Program-made: the position numbers and the translations under genes
Notes under the pieces: model-generated
What the model was told of the DNA's origin: nothing
Seen by the model: the letters and a program-made list of their open reading frames with translations, nothing else
Databases searched by the model: none
In this document: piece by piece, positions 28,127 through 36,303 of the stretch
Numbering within the stretch: the stretch's first letter is position 1
How the letters are laid out: each line of letters starts with the position of its first letter
From: Akkermansia sp.
GTDB lineage: Bacteria; Verrucomicrobiota; Verrucomicrobiia; Verrucomicrobiales; Akkermansiaceae
Length of the DNA: 64,000 nucleotides
NCBI GenBank assembly: GCA_030525455.1
Contig: JAUNER010000001.1
Coordinates: 1 to 64,000, forward strand
Direction of reading: 5' to 3'

Positions 28127-28963
28127 ATGTCCCTCAAGTCTTACAAGCCAGTTACTCCCTCTAACCGTTACAAAGTTTGGTCTGCATTCGACGAAATCAC
28201 GACCTCAACTCCGGAAAAGAGTCTCTGCCGTCCTCTTAAGAAGTCCGGTGGCCGTAATAACAACGGTCGCATCACTACTCGTCACATTGGTGGTGGTCAC
28301 AAGCGTAAATACCGCATGGTGGACTTCAAGCGTAATAAGTACGACGTGCCTGCTACAGTTCTTACCATTGAATATGACCCGAACCGTACTTGCCGTATTG
28401 CATTGATTGAATACAGCGATGGTGAAAAGGCATACATCCTTGCCCCTAATGGTCTTCAAGTTGGTATGAAGGTTGAAAGTGGTCTGAAGGTTGCTCCAAA
28501 GGTTGGTAATGCTATGCCTTTGAAGAACGTTCCTTTAGGTACTTCTGTTCACAATATCGAAATTCGCCCTGGTTCAGGTGGTAAGGTTGCTCGTGCTGCA
28601 GGTCAGCAGGCTATCGTTTCTAACCGTGAAGCTGGTTATGCTCTCATCAAGATGCCATCCGGTGAAATTCGTAAGTTTAACGAAGATTGCTTCTGCACTA
28701 TCGGTCAGGTTGGCAATACTCAGCACATGAACGAAATGTCTGGTAAGGCAGGTCGTACTCGCTGGTTAGGTATTCGTCCGACTGTTCGTGGTATGACCAT
28801 GAACCCGGTTGACCACCCGAACGGTGGTGGTGAAGGTAAGTCTAAGTCCGGTGGTGGTCGTCAGCACCTGAAGTCCCCATGGGGTCACGTTAAGGGTCAG
28901 AAGACACGTCGTCTTCGTAAGCCTAGCGACTCTGTGATCGTTCAGCGCCGCAACGCCAAGTAA
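28127..28963 (+). CDS. rplB: 50S ribosomal protein L2
   Basis: 278-residue protein needed for subunit joining and the peptidyl-transferase centre. [39 protein letters not shown] and [15 protein letters not shown] are diagnostic. An AGGAAGG-like ribosome site precedes the ATG, one of the better ones in the cluster. Confidence 0.98.
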   Translation: MSLKSYKPVTPSNRYKVWSAFDEITTSTPEKSLCRPLKKSGGRNNNGRITTRHIGGGHKRKYRMVDFKRNKYDVPATVLTIEYDPNRTCRIALIEYSDGEKAYILAPNGLQVGMKVESGLKVAPKVGNAMPLKNVPLGTSVHNIEIRPGSGGKVARAAGQQAIVSNREAGYALIKMPSGEIRKFNEDCFCTIGQVGNTQHMNEMSGKAGRTRWLGIRPTVRGMTMNPVDHPNGGGEGKSKSGGGRQHLKSPWGHVKGQKTRRLRKPSDSVIVQRRNAK

Positions 28964-28995
28964 TCGTAGAACAAATTTAACAAGGAACTAATAAC

Positions 28996-29265
28996 ATGGG
29001 ACGTTCTCTCAAAAAAGGACCATTTGTCAGTCAGAAGCTTCTCGCCAAGATCGACGCCCAGCTTGAATCCGGTGATCGTAAGCCGATTAAGACCTGGAGC
29101 CGTGCATCCATGATTACTCCTGACTTTGTTGGTTTGACCTTTCTTGTACATACCGGTAAGGCATTTGCTACTGTGTATGTAACAGAAAACATGGTTGGCC
29201 ACAAGCTAGGTGAATTTGCCCCGACTCGTGTCTTCAAGGCACACGGTGGTATTGGTAAGAGGTAA
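28996..29265 (+). CDS. rpsS: 30S ribosomal protein S19
   Basis: 89 residues. [24 protein letters not shown] and [18 protein letters not shown] are diagnostic; an AAGGA ribosome site is present. In nearly all bacteria rplV follows directly, but here an unrelated gene is interposed after 22 bp. Confidence 0.97.
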   Translation: MGRSLKKGPFVSQKLLAKIDAQLESGDRKPIKTWSRASMITPDFVGLTFLVHTGKAFATVYVTENMVGHKLGEFAPTRVFKAHGGIGKR

Positions 29266-29287
29266 TCAGTAAGTTTAACAATCAAAC

Positions 29288-29998
29288 ATGCCGGTTTCTT
29301 TTTCCTCCCTTGCCTATTTACTGATGACTTTAGTAAGTCTAGGCGGGTTGGTTCAAGGGCAGGAAGAGGGAACGGCAGCACTGACGCGCAGAATCGAGCG
29401 TCTCGAAAAGCAAAATGCGGCCTTATCGTCATCCTATGCACAGGCTCGCATTGACGCCGAAAAAGCGAATTCCCAATTATTGGAAATACGCACACGGCTG
29501 GAAGCTCTAGGGGGCGCAGCGCTAGGTAATAGTGAGGAACGCCTGATTCAGGCTATCGCAGATATAGAATCGCTCACAGATCGGGTTCAACGATTAGAGC
29601 AAGCTTCTGTGAAACTCTCAGGTGCTGTCCTCGCCTACATGAAACAAGCCATATCTGAGGATGCTGATGCACGTAGTGCAGTTGAAAGCTCATTGAGGAA
29701 TCTAGATTCCGTCCTCGGTTATCGCCAAACCCCCGTGCGTGATGGTGCGGGAACCTTAGCTGAATCGAAAGTGATTAGCATTGACTCCGAATCCGGGGTG
29801 CTTGTGCTAAATGCCGGTAGAGCAGCGGGGGTGCAAGTGGGAATGCCCATTGTGGTGACTCGCGGTGCACAGACCATCGCAGATGCCGTTGTCACAGATG
29901 TCCGGAAGGAAGTTTGTGGTGCGCTCGTCCAGAAGCTCATGCAGCCGGAAGATCCGGTACGAGTAGGAGATTCTGCCTCAGTAAAAACAAACGATTAA
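29288..29998 (+). CDS. Exported coiled-coil protein inserted in the S10 operon
   Basis: The 236-residue product has a signal peptide (about 1-25, ending GLVQGQ), a long coiled coil (about 30-110, RRIERLEKQNAAL then LEIRTRLEALGG and LTDRVQRLEQA), and a compact C-terminal beta-rich domain (about 155-230) with VLVLNAGRAAGVQVGMPIVV. That last segment resembles the beta-barrel modules of envelope scaffold proteins such as MreC, a resemblance rather than an assignment. Spacing is operon-like (22 bp after rpsS, 36 bp before rplV). Codon use is more mixed than in the ribosomal genes around it. Not recognised as any ribosomal protein; function unknown. Confidence 0.85.
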   Translation: MPVSFSSLAYLLMTLVSLGGLVQGQEEGTAALTRRIERLEKQNAALSSSYAQARIDAEKANSQLLEIRTRLEALGGAALGNSEERLIQAIADIESLTDRVQRLEQASVKLSGAVLAYMKQAISEDADARSAVESSLRNLDSVLGYRQTPVRDGAGTLAESKVISIDSESGVLVLNAGRAAGVQVGMPIVVTRGAQTIADAVVTDVRKEVCGALVQKLMQPEDPVRVGDSASVKTND

Positions 29999-30034
29999 AA
30001 ATCAACATTAGAAACCTGTTTACTAGGAAAAACC

Positions 30035-30373
30035 ATGGAAGTAAAAGCTGTTTACAAATATGCTCGTATCTCCGCAAAGAAGATGCGTGATATTGCACAA
30101 GAGATCCAGGGTATGCCTGTTTCCCAGGCTACTGACATCCTCTCTTATACCCCCAAGAAGGGTGCTTATCTGCTAAATAAGACGCTGAAGTCCGCTGTGG
30201 CTAACGCTGAAAATAACGCAGAACTTTCCGTCGATACCCTCGTCGTTAAGTCTGTAATGGTTGACGAAGGTCCGACCATGCGTCGCACCATGCCCCGTGC
30301 TCGTGGATCTGCTAACATGATTCGCAAGCGTACGTCTCACATTACTGTTGTACTGGCCGATCAAGAAGGCTAA
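30035..30373 (+). CDS. rplV: 50S ribosomal protein L22
   Basis: 112-residue exit-tunnel protein. YARISAKKMRDIAQEIQG, KGAYLLNKTLKSAVANAENN and RARGSANMIRKRTSHITVV are diagnostic. The tunnel-tip loop is of ordinary length. Confidence 0.97.
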   Translation: MEVKAVYKYARISAKKMRDIAQEIQGMPVSQATDILSYTPKKGAYLLNKTLKSAVANAENNAELSVDTLVVKSVMVDEGPTMRRTMPRARGSANMIRKRTSHITVVLADQEG

Positions 30374-30413
30374 GATTGTCTCAACATTTACACACATAAC
30401 CTGAACTAACATC

Positions 30414-31103
30414 ATGGGTCAGAAAGTAAATCCAATTGGGTTCCGCCTCGCCGTCAACAAGGACTGGCGCTCTAAGTGGTACGCTACGGGTCAGGATTAC
30501 GCTACCAAGTTACATGAAGACTTGGAAATGCGTAAATACATCAAGAAGCAGTTAGCAAGCGCAGCCGTTTCCAAGATTGTTATTGAACGTGCTTGGAACA
30601 GCGTTCGCATTACTGTTAACACCGCTCGTCCGGGTTTGGTAATCGGTCGTAAGGGTGAAGAAATTGAAAAGATTCGTCAGTACTTACAGGGTCTTTGCGG
30701 TGCAAATACCCAGGTAAATATCGATATCGTTGAAGTTCATTCTCCGGAAACAGATGCTCAGCTTATTGCTGAAAACGTTGCTACTCAGTTAGAACGTCGT
30801 GTTTCTTTCCGTCGTGCAATGAAGCGTGCTGTTCAAGTTGCCATGGAACGTGGTGCTGATGGTATTCGTATTCGTTGTGCAGGCCGTTTAGGGGGTGCTG
30901 ACATTGCTCGTGCTGAACAATACCGCGAAGGTAAAGTACCGTTGCAGACACTCCGTGCACCAATTGACTATGGTTTTGCTGAAGCCAGCACACTCTATGG
31001 TATCATTGGTGTGAAGTGCTGGGTGAACAAGCGCGAAGACGCCATCAAACAGCCATTCCGTCAGGCTGGTGGTCGTGGTCCTCGTCGTTCACGTAATAAC
31101 TAA
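30414..31103 (+). CDS. rpsC: 30S ribosomal protein S3
   Basis: 229 residues. [21 protein letters not shown] at the N-terminus (in part), KH-domain GXXG loop [13 protein letters not shown], and C-terminal [12 protein letters not shown]. It forms the mRNA entry channel with S4 and S5. 40 bp after rplV. Confidence 0.98.
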   Translation: MGQKVNPIGFRLAVNKDWRSKWYATGQDYATKLHEDLEMRKYIKKQLASAAVSKIVIERAWNSVRITVNTARPGLVIGRKGEEIEKIRQYLQGLCGANTQVNIDIVEVHSPETDAQLIAENVATQLERRVSFRRAMKRAVQVAMERGADGIRIRCAGRLGGADIARAEQYREGKVPLQTLRAPIDYGFAEASTLYGIIGVKCWVNKREDAIKQPFRQAGGRGPRRSRNN

Positions 31104-31154
31104 TTGTCATCAAAAACAACCTATTCACAACTTAAACATAAGGAGGAATAAAAT

Positions 31155-31577
31155 ATGCCTTTAATGCCCAAAAGAGTGAAGCACCGCAAGATGCACCGCG
31201 GCAGCCGTTCCGGCAATGCCACGAGCGGTACCTATGTTGCCTTTGGTGACTTCGGTCTTCAGGTGCTTGATCGTGGTTGGATTACCAACAACCAGATTGA
31301 AGCATGCCGTATTGCTATTAACCGTTACCTCAAGCGTAAGGGTAAGGTATTTATCCGTATCTTCCCTCAGAAGTCTTTCACATCTCGTCCACCGGATACT
31401 CGTATGGGTAAAGGTAAGGGTGCTGTGGAAGGTTGGGTTGCCGTGGTTCGTCCTGGTAACATCCTCTTCGAAGTAGGTGGTGTAACAGAATCTCAAGCTC
31501 GTGAAGCTCTTCGTTTGGCTTCCAATAAGCTTGGTGTTTCTACTCGTTTCGTATACCGTCAAGGCGTTCAACACTAA
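31155..31577 (+). CDS. rplP: 50S ribosomal protein L16
   Basis: 140 residues. [40 protein letters not shown] and [17 protein letters not shown] mark L16. A strong AAGGAGGAA ribosome site lies 8 bases before the ATG, the best Shine-Dalgarno sequence in the cluster. Confidence 0.98.
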   Translation: MPLMPKRVKHRKMHRGSRSGNATSGTYVAFGDFGLQVLDRGWITNNQIEACRIAINRYLKRKGKVFIRIFPQKSFTSRPPDTRMGKGKGAVEGWVAVVRPGNILFEVGGVTESQAREALRLASNKLGVSTRFVYRQGVQH

Positions 31578-31592
31578 TTGCTACTAAATACC

Positions 31593-31796
31593 ATGTCTGA
31601 TAAGAACTCCGCTAAAGATCTTCGCGCTATGTCCGCTAAGGAGCTCGCTGCTCTGGTTCGTAGCCTTCGTGAAGAACTCTTCAATCTCCGTCTCCAGCAG
31701 GCTACCGGCCAGTTGGAAAATAACCAGCGAATCCGCACCGTACGTAAGGATCTTGCCCGTGCTCTGACAATTCAGGGCGAAACGGGGGAAGCCTAA
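31593..31796 (+). CDS. rpmC: 50S ribosomal protein L29
   Basis: 67 residues from the ATG at 31593. LRAMSAKELAALVRSLREEL and LRLQQATGQLENNQRIRTVR are typical. The frame extends upstream to a TTG overlapping nothing useful; the ATG gives normal length. 15 bp after rplP. Confidence 0.95.
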   Translation: MSDKNSAKDLRAMSAKELAALVRSLREELFNLRLQQATGQLENNQRIRTVRKDLARALTIQGETGEA

Positions 31797-31845
31797 GCCG
31801 ATAGGATTCAGGAACTAGAACATTCTAACCTATTTTTAGAATCAA

Positions 31846-32115
31846 ATGTCCGAACAAACTGATACCAAGAAGCCCGGCCTCCGTAAGTCTCGCGTGGGCG
31901 TGGTGACCTCCACCAAGATGGAAAAGACCATCGTTGTGGAATACGTCGCTCGCGTTCCTCATCCGAAATTTAAGAAGATCGTTAAGAAGAGCAAGAAGTT
32001 CTACGCTCACGACGAAAACTCCGCCGCTAAGGTTGGTGATAAGGTTCGCATCGTAGAAACCCGTCCTCTTTCCAAGCTTAAGCGTTGGGAATTGGCTGAA
32101 GTGCTCAGTCACTAA
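31846..32115 (+). CDS. rpsQ: 30S ribosomal protein S17
   Basis: 89 residues. [40 protein letters not shown] and [20 protein letters not shown] are diagnostic. 39 bp before rplN. Confidence 0.97.
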   Translation: MSEQTDTKKPGLRKSRVGVVTSTKMEKTIVVEYVARVPHPKFKKIVKKSKKFYAHDENSAAKVGDKVRIVETRPLSKLKRWELAEVLSH

Positions 32116-32154
32116 TATAGGAATCAATCATTTACAGAAAGGATATTACTTACT

Positions 32155-32520
32155 ATGTTACAGATGGAATCCTTAGTGCAGGTGGCTGACAATACAGGCG
32201 CTCGTTCTGCCAAGATGATTGGCGTTATCGGCAAGCGTACTCGTCAGGCACACATTGGTGATATCATCACCTGCCACATCCGCGAATCTATCCCTACAGC
32301 TTCTGTTAAGAAGGGTTCTGTGGTAAAGGCTGTTGTCGTTCGTACCGCAGCTCCTATCCGTCGCGATGACGGTTCTGTGCTTCGTTTCGATAGCAACGCT
32401 GTTGTTATTATCGATAAGGATAATAACCCACGTGGTACTCGTATCTTCGGGCCGGTGGCTCGTGAACTTCGTGAAAAGAAGTTCATGCGTATCGTGTCCC
32501 TTGCTCCGGAAGTGCTTTAA
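32155..32520 (+). CDS. rplN: 50S ribosomal protein L14
   Basis: 121 residues. [20 protein letters not shown] at the start and [20 protein letters not shown] (in part) with [15 protein letters not shown] mark L14. In most bacteria rplX, rplE and the rest of the spc operon follow. Here a terminator lies 21 bp after the stop and the cluster ends. Confidence 0.98.
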   Translation: MLQMESLVQVADNTGARSAKMIGVIGKRTRQAHIGDIITCHIRESIPTASVKKGSVVKAVVVRTAAPIRRDDGSVLRFDSNAVVIIDKDNNPRGTRIFGPVARELREKKFMRIVSLAPEVL

Positions 32521-32541
32521 TTCGCTTCTCATTATTTTTCC

Positions 32542-32574
32542 AACGCCGTCCTTAATTAGGGCGGCGTTTTTTTT
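32542..32574 (+). terminator. Rho-independent terminator closing the S10 cluster
   Basis: A 10-bp GC-rich stem (32542-32551 with 32559-32568, one G-U pair), 7-nt loop, then eight or more T. It ends transcription right after rplN. Confidence 0.93.
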
Positions 32575-32604
32575 CAGTAACTTTTGCAAGAAAAGATAAT
32601 TCGC

Positions 32605-32682
32605 TTAGAATAAATCGATTGGTTGGATTGCTTGAAAATTGGGTAATGAGATAGCAACCGTTCGTATTTCTGAGTTCTTCAT
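32605..32682 (-). pseudogene. Truncated gene start at island edge
   Basis: An ATG at 32682 with a GGAG ribosome site a few bases upstream opens a 25-codon leftward frame (starts MKNSEIRTVAISLPNF) that stops at 32605, next to the S10 terminator. Ahead of it lies a Bacteroidota-type -7 element. It reads like the 5' end of a foreign gene cut at the junction. The parent family is not recognised. Confidence 0.35.
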
Positions 32683-32715
32683 TGTTATGCTCCAATGTGA
32701 TAACTCTTGATGCGA

Positions 32716-32723
32716 CAAAGGTA
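32716..32723 (-). promoter_or_regulatory. Bacteroidota-type -7 promoter element (TAnnTTTG)
   Basis: The minus strand reads TACCTTTG followed by TCGCA, matching the -7 consensus of Bacteroidota promoters. It lies 34 bp ahead of the truncated frame at 32682. No convincing -33 TTTG was found. Confidence 0.4.
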
Positions 32724-32734
32724 CAAAAAGAATC

Positions 32735-32774
32735 GCTGACGAAAGAAAATAATACATTATTTTCTTTCGTCAGC
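32735..32774 (-). terminator. Perfect 19-bp inverted repeat, terminator of the DUF262 gene
   Basis: Arms 32735-32753 and 32756-32774 are perfectly complementary with a 2-nt gap. It starts 5 bases past the DUF262 stop and is followed on the minus strand by GATTCTTTTTG. Best read as an intrinsic terminator, though the long perfect palindrome could also be a mobile-element end. Confidence 0.7.
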
Positions 32775-32778
32775 ACTA

Positions 32779-34704
32779 CTATTTATTAGAGGGGAATAGT
32801 ATTTCCTCTTTATTTATTTCCCAATCCTTGAATTTGAACCTCCAACGTTCTTCCATAAATTGCAACATAGACAATCCTCGTTCCTTTATTGTTTCTGTAG
32901 TCCACTCATTTTGTTTGGAAACCTCTATCTCACTATATGAACCGTTATAATAACCTATATCTTTTCCATCTTTATTTTTAAGACATTTCTTTTTATCAAA
33001 ATCATAATTTTGCAACTTGGAATTTTTAGAACGGCTTAGAAGCAACAAATTTCCTAAAGAGTTTAGATATACACGCTTTTCTGTTGGGTTAAGATGCCCA
33101 AAACGGTCTTCCCAATACATGTCTGTTGCCGTTTGAGGATATATATGCTCAATGGTGTCCTCTTTAGTCCTCTTACTAAAATCCTCCCATCTTACTTTGG
33201 GGTTAGCATTATCTTGTAAGTATAGTTCATACTCATATAGAAAATACCTTAAACCATTCCAAGAGTAAAAGCCATTCTTGTCATTTTTAAAAAAGAGTTC
33301 TTGAATATGGTTCTTAAATCTTTCCAAATCAAACCAACCACGATAATAGCTTTCATCTTTACCATCTGTAAAGAAATCTATTTCTGCAGTAATCGTTTCA
33401 ATGTCTGTATTGCCTATGTAATATTCTCTCGCCTTTCTATATAAATTGCTATTTTGTGTATTCGAAGAACGGTGTGATATTGCAAAGACAAGAAAATTAA
33501 ATCTTTCACAAGCAGCTAAGAAATTCCAAATATAATCTTCTTGCGATTCTTTTGTAAAGACTGCCATTATCATTGGAGGGAAAGCACCCATTCCTACACG
33601 CTCTAGTTTTTGTATATGCTCCTTTATTCTATCTGAATATTTAGAATATTGAATGTTGTAAATAAAGAACCATTGTTTCACACATTTAGCAAGACTATCA
33701 ATGTAATCTTTAATATCCTTAACAGATATACGTCCACTTATTACATTCTTAGATGTAAATTCCCTTTTTAACAAGAAGTCTGCATACGCATCTGATTGAC
33801 TTCTGTCATATTTGTAATACATAATCCAATGATTGAACAAAAAAACATCATCGTCCAATGGGTTCTCTTTATTTTTACCAAGATATTCATATATCGTTTT
33901 CCAAGTTTCATTGATGTCTCTCCTTAAACGACCTTTAGTTTCATCATCTTCACGTAGAAGGGTAGTTAGATATATCAAGCGATTTTTGAGCAATTCCAAA
34001 TGAGACAAGTCCTTGCCCCTATTATTCATTGTTTCAAATGTTACATAGACATCCAAAGAATCATCTATTTCATAATAATTGAATTTTAAACGATTAACAG
34101 CTTTATCAAATATTTCCTCTTTATCTTCTTTATTCAGCATTTTAAGCTTCTCGGCAAAATAGTTCTTTGCAAACATTAGGTTTGCTGTATATAAAGTCTC
34201 AGGATATTTGTCTGCAGCCGACGAATCTTGTTCTAAAATTTTTGTTTTAAAGAACTCATCACTTAGATTATCTTTTTCATATCCAAAAACAAAGGATTTA
34301 TATATCTGATTGTATGAGCGATACAAAAATCTATCAATCCATTCGCTTTTTGCTCCATAATTTATGCCCTCATTATTATCAAATGTTTGTAATATCTCAT
34401 GTAGCAAAATAATAAGGGTTGTTAATCTTTGCTGTCCATCAATGACATAATAAGCGGACATTCCTTTTTTCAAAAGCCACAAATCATCTTTCCATTTTTC
34501 CACATTTTGTATATCACAACTTTTAATAGGTTCAACAGTCAAAAGACCTATGTAATGGATTTTATCTGAACTCAAATTCTGTATGTCTTCCCAAAAGTCA
34601 TCAAGTTGACGTTCATTCCATGAATAACCACGTTGGAAATCTGGTATGCGAAATATCTTATTGTTGAATATCTCCGACAATGATTGTAGTTTTGAATCAC
34701 TCAT
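32779..34704 (-). CDS. DUF262/DUF1524 protein, GmrSD-like restriction nuclease
   Basis: The 641-residue protein has an N-terminal DUF262 (ParB/Srx-like NTPase) domain with IPDFQRGYSW (20-29) and IDGQQRLTT (88-96), a long helical middle, and a C-terminal DUF1524 His-Me finger nuclease domain with EHIYPQ (519-524) and LGNLLLLSRSKNSKL (about 550-564). GmrSD-type enzymes cut modified (for example glucosylated hydroxymethylcytosine) phage DNA using NTP. Many relatives act in other defence systems, so the target is inferred. Very AT-rich compared with the ribosomal genes beside it; AAGGA ribosome site upstream. Looks acquired. Confidence 0.88.
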   Translation of the reverse strand: MSDSKLQSLSEIFNNKIFRIPDFQRGYSWNERQLDDFWEDIQNLSSDKIHYIGLLTVEPIKSCDIQNVEKWKDDLWLLKKGMSAYYVIDGQQRLTTLIILLHEILQTFDNNEGINYGAKSEWIDRFLYRSYNQIYKSFVFGYEKDNLSDEFFKTKILEQDSSAADKYPETLYTANLMFAKNYFAEKLKMLNKEDKEEIFDKAVNRLKFNYYEIDDSLDVYVTFETMNNRGKDLSHLELLKNRLIYLTTLLREDDETKGRLRRDINETWKTIYEYLGKNKENPLDDDVFLFNHWIMYYKYDRSQSDAYADFLLKREFTSKNVISGRISVKDIKDYIDSLAKCVKQWFFIYNIQYSKYSDRIKEHIQKLERVGMGAFPPMIMAVFTKESQEDYIWNFLAACERFNFLVFAISHRSSNTQNSNLYRKAREYYIGNTDIETITAEIDFFTDGKDESYYRGWFDLERFKNHIQELFFKNDKNGFYSWNGLRYFLYEYELYLQDNANPKVRWEDFSKRTKEDTIEHIYPQTATDMYWEDRFGHLNPTEKRVYLNSLGNLLLLSRSKNSKLQNYDFDKKKCLKNKDGKDIGYYNGSYSEIEVSKQNEWTTETIKERGLSMLQFMEERWRFKFKDWEINKEEILFPSNK

Positions 34705-34727
34705 AGTATTGTATCCTTATAATATGA

Positions 34728-35416
34728 TTAATTTTGGATTGCGGTCAAAATTCCATTATCAAAATAAAGGTAGGATTTTGTTTTATATAGCCATTGCTCT
34801 GTTTCTACTCCATTTAGATCAGTTCTATTTTTAGAATCAGGCTCTCCCCATGACTCTAAGCACATAGTGTCAGACATTCCTATCTTAACTTTCTTCTCAA
34901 TAATAAGTAGAGCATTCTCCAACCCATATTTTGCACTATGGATTATTTCCAATCTATATATTCGTTTTTCCCCATAAAGCAAGAGAAAAAAGCTGCATGT
35001 GTTTCCCCTTTTGTAAGAAAACGATTTTCGATACGAGCTTTTATTTCGTGCCCATCAGAATTAGTAAAAATGGCATATAGTTTCATCGTTATTTCATCAT
35101 CTACAAGTTGTATATTAGTACATAACCATTCTTTCCCATTTGCTATTAAAACTAGTTTCTTTTTGTGTCAAAGGTAAAATATAGATATTTTGTCCTATGA
35201 ACTGTTTGAATTGCCCATTGATATTGGTTAAGGCCAAATTTTCCGTTTGATATTCATTCGCAATAATATCATAATTTAAATTGAGATTAGACAAACTATC
35301 ATAGGTCTCAAATTGTTGTATTTGTTTTGTATAGGATTCTGTTCTGATGCTTATTTGGGCATTAGAATAGATGGAACTACCTATCAAAATTGTTAATATC
35401 GTTAATAAATTCTCAT
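34728..35416 (-). pseudogene. Small exported protein gene broken by three single-base indels
   Basis: Three leftward frames join into one protein of about 230 residues if three homopolymer indels are corrected: one A missing just after the ATG at 35416, one extra A in the A5 run near 35159, and one T missing in the T6 run near 34990. The restored N-terminus is a signal peptide ending in SNAQ. The restored C-terminus (KIGMSDTMCLESWGEPD, then EQWLY and a short YFDNGIL strand) resembles SmpA/BamE-like small periplasmic domains. It sits 23 bp upstream of the DUF262 gene. Either a decaying gene or an assembly with homopolymer errors. Function unknown. Confidence 0.6.
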
Positions 35417-35674
35417 ATATAATATTATTTAGTTATAAGATTCTTACACTCTATAAAAAGCGTGAACCACAATGCCACACTCTTACTTGAAGGCCGTAGG
35501 AAACCTCGGATACAGATGTAACAATAGCAGCCCACGCTATAGCGTGAGAACCACTATGCCATCCTTGTATCCTAATTGAAAATTTCCTACGTTTTCAAGT
35601 ACAAGATAAGCATAACGCTTCTTCTTTTTCTCTTATGTCTTGGATAGAGTCGCCCCTAACCAACTGCAAATTTA
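35417..35674 (-). ncRNA. Structured leader or unknown RNA element
   Basis: On the minus strand TAAATTTG (35667-35674), a Bacteroidota -7 type element, is followed by about 250 nt without an open frame before the broken gene. The stretch holds a long imperfect hairpin (35484-35503 with 35583-35601, then 35508-35514 with 35566-35572), an inner perfect palindrome CACGCTATAGCGTG (35533-35546), and an 18-20 nt direct repeat (35460-35477 and 35542-35561). Probably an mRNA leader or small RNA carried by the island. Not matched to a known family. Confidence 0.35.
35460..35561. repeat. Direct repeat pair GCGTGA(G)AACCACnATGCCA
   Basis: Copies at 35460-35477 and 35542-35561 differ by a 2-base insertion and one substitution. 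They lie on either side of the left arm of the long hairpin, suggesting duplicated structural modules. Confidence 0.6.
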
Positions 35675-35732
35675 CAAAAAAGTTGTAATAATAAGCCTTG
35701 TATGGGCAAATTATTACGACTTGGTGAGCATC
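35675..35732. other. Short intergenic gap in the island
   Basis: No gene. It lies between the island promoter element and the gene fragment at 35733, is AT-rich, and presumably holds the upstream part of that promoter. Confidence 0.25.
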
Positions 35733-35850
35733 TTAGAGTTTCAGCCCACGATTTTGTCTTCTGCTTGTCGGTAGTCCCAATGCTTCCATAAACTCATCTT
35801 TCTTGCGTCTGAACCATTCTCCAATTTCTTTTTTTAATCTGAGTTTTTAA
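35733..35850 (-). pseudogene. C-terminal fragment of an unidentified gene
   Basis: A leftward frame with no start codon ends with EIGEWFRRKKDEFMEALG, then a basic tail and stop at 35735-35733. An in-frame stop lies upstream near 35865. The amphipathic, basic sequence looks like real protein, cut at the boundary with the tRNA-Ser promoter. It marks the right edge of the AT-rich island. Confidence 0.35.
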
Positions 35851-35874
35851 CTTTAAATTTTATCAAAAAAAGAG

Positions 35875-35902
35875 TTGACATCTTAGTTTTTGCTAGTATT
35901 AT
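35875..35902 (+). promoter_or_regulatory. Promoter of tRNA-Ser
   Basis: TTGACA (35875-35880), 16-bp spacer, TATTAT (35897-35902). Transcription would begin about 20 bp before the tRNA. Confidence 0.7.
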
Positions 35903-35929
35903 TTCTGCACATCACTTCACCTTACGAAT

Positions 35930-36020
35930 GGGCAGGTGTCAGAGTGGTCGAATGAGCACGATTGGAAATCGTGTGTACGTCAAAAGCGTACCGAGGGTTC
36001 GAATCCCTCCCTGTCCGCCA
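35930..36020 (+). tRNA. tRNA-Ser (anticodon GGA)
   Basis: Class II tRNA of 91 nt including an encoded CCA (36018-36020). Acceptor stem GGGCAGG pairs with CCTGTCC (one G-U). Anticodon stem CACGA/TCGTG encloses loop TTGGAAA with anticodon GGA at 35964-35966. A long variable arm (about GTGTACGTCAAAAGCGTACC) and a TTCGAAT T-loop are present. It reads UCC and UCU. Confidence 0.96.
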
Positions 36021-36031
36021 TCAATTTTCCT

Positions 36032-36061
36032 AAACTCACTCAGTTCGAGTGAGTTTTTTTG
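36032..36061 (+). terminator. Terminator of tRNA-Ser
   Basis: 10-bp stem (36032-36041 with 36047-36056), 5-nt loop and T-run, 11 bp after the CCA end. Confidence 0.9.
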
Positions 36062-36244
36062 TGCCTAAATACTCCGGATGAGGGATGAGCCCCCTCGGCG
36101 AGGGGTTGAAAGCGAGCGATGGTTGTAGGCCGTGTGGAGAAACGTCACAAAAGGAGAAAATTAGCGGTATTTGCTGTTTGGAATACCCATGTAGACAAAA
36201 AAATTACATTGATTCCAAATTTTTTTGTTGCCAAGTGAGCTTGT
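36062..36244. other. Intergenic region with small hairpins, possible small RNA
   Basis: No open frame. It contains CCCCTC-GGC-GAGGGG (36091-36105) and GGTATT/AATACC (36166-36187), and runs into a strong terminator at 36245. A terminator placed just ahead of the amidase start implies a transcript ending here, such as a small RNA or an attenuated leader. No known RNA family was recognised; it does not look like SRP RNA or tmRNA. Confidence 0.3.
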
Positions 36245-36275
36245 AAATGCTTAATTCTGGTTAAGCATTTTTTTT
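36245..36275 (+). terminator. Intrinsic terminator upstream of the amidase gene
   Basis: A 10-bp perfect stem (36245-36254 with 36261-36270), 6-nt loop and a run of T to 36275. It ends 28 bp before the amidase ATG, so it either stops an upstream transcript or attenuates this one. Confidence 0.8.
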
Positions 36276-36303
36276 GCTTGGTAAATCAAACACTTACTAT
36301 AAA

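Noticed and set aside
32552-32776. Leftward 74-codon frame between rplN and the DUF262 gene
   Set aside because: It runs through the 19-bp palindrome and a Bacteroidota promoter element. The ATG frame at 32682 with a ribosome site is a better reading.
35115-35387. Independent 90-residue gene
   Set aside because: It starts at a TTG, ends abruptly, and joins with the downstream frames into one signal-peptide protein when homopolymer indels are corrected.
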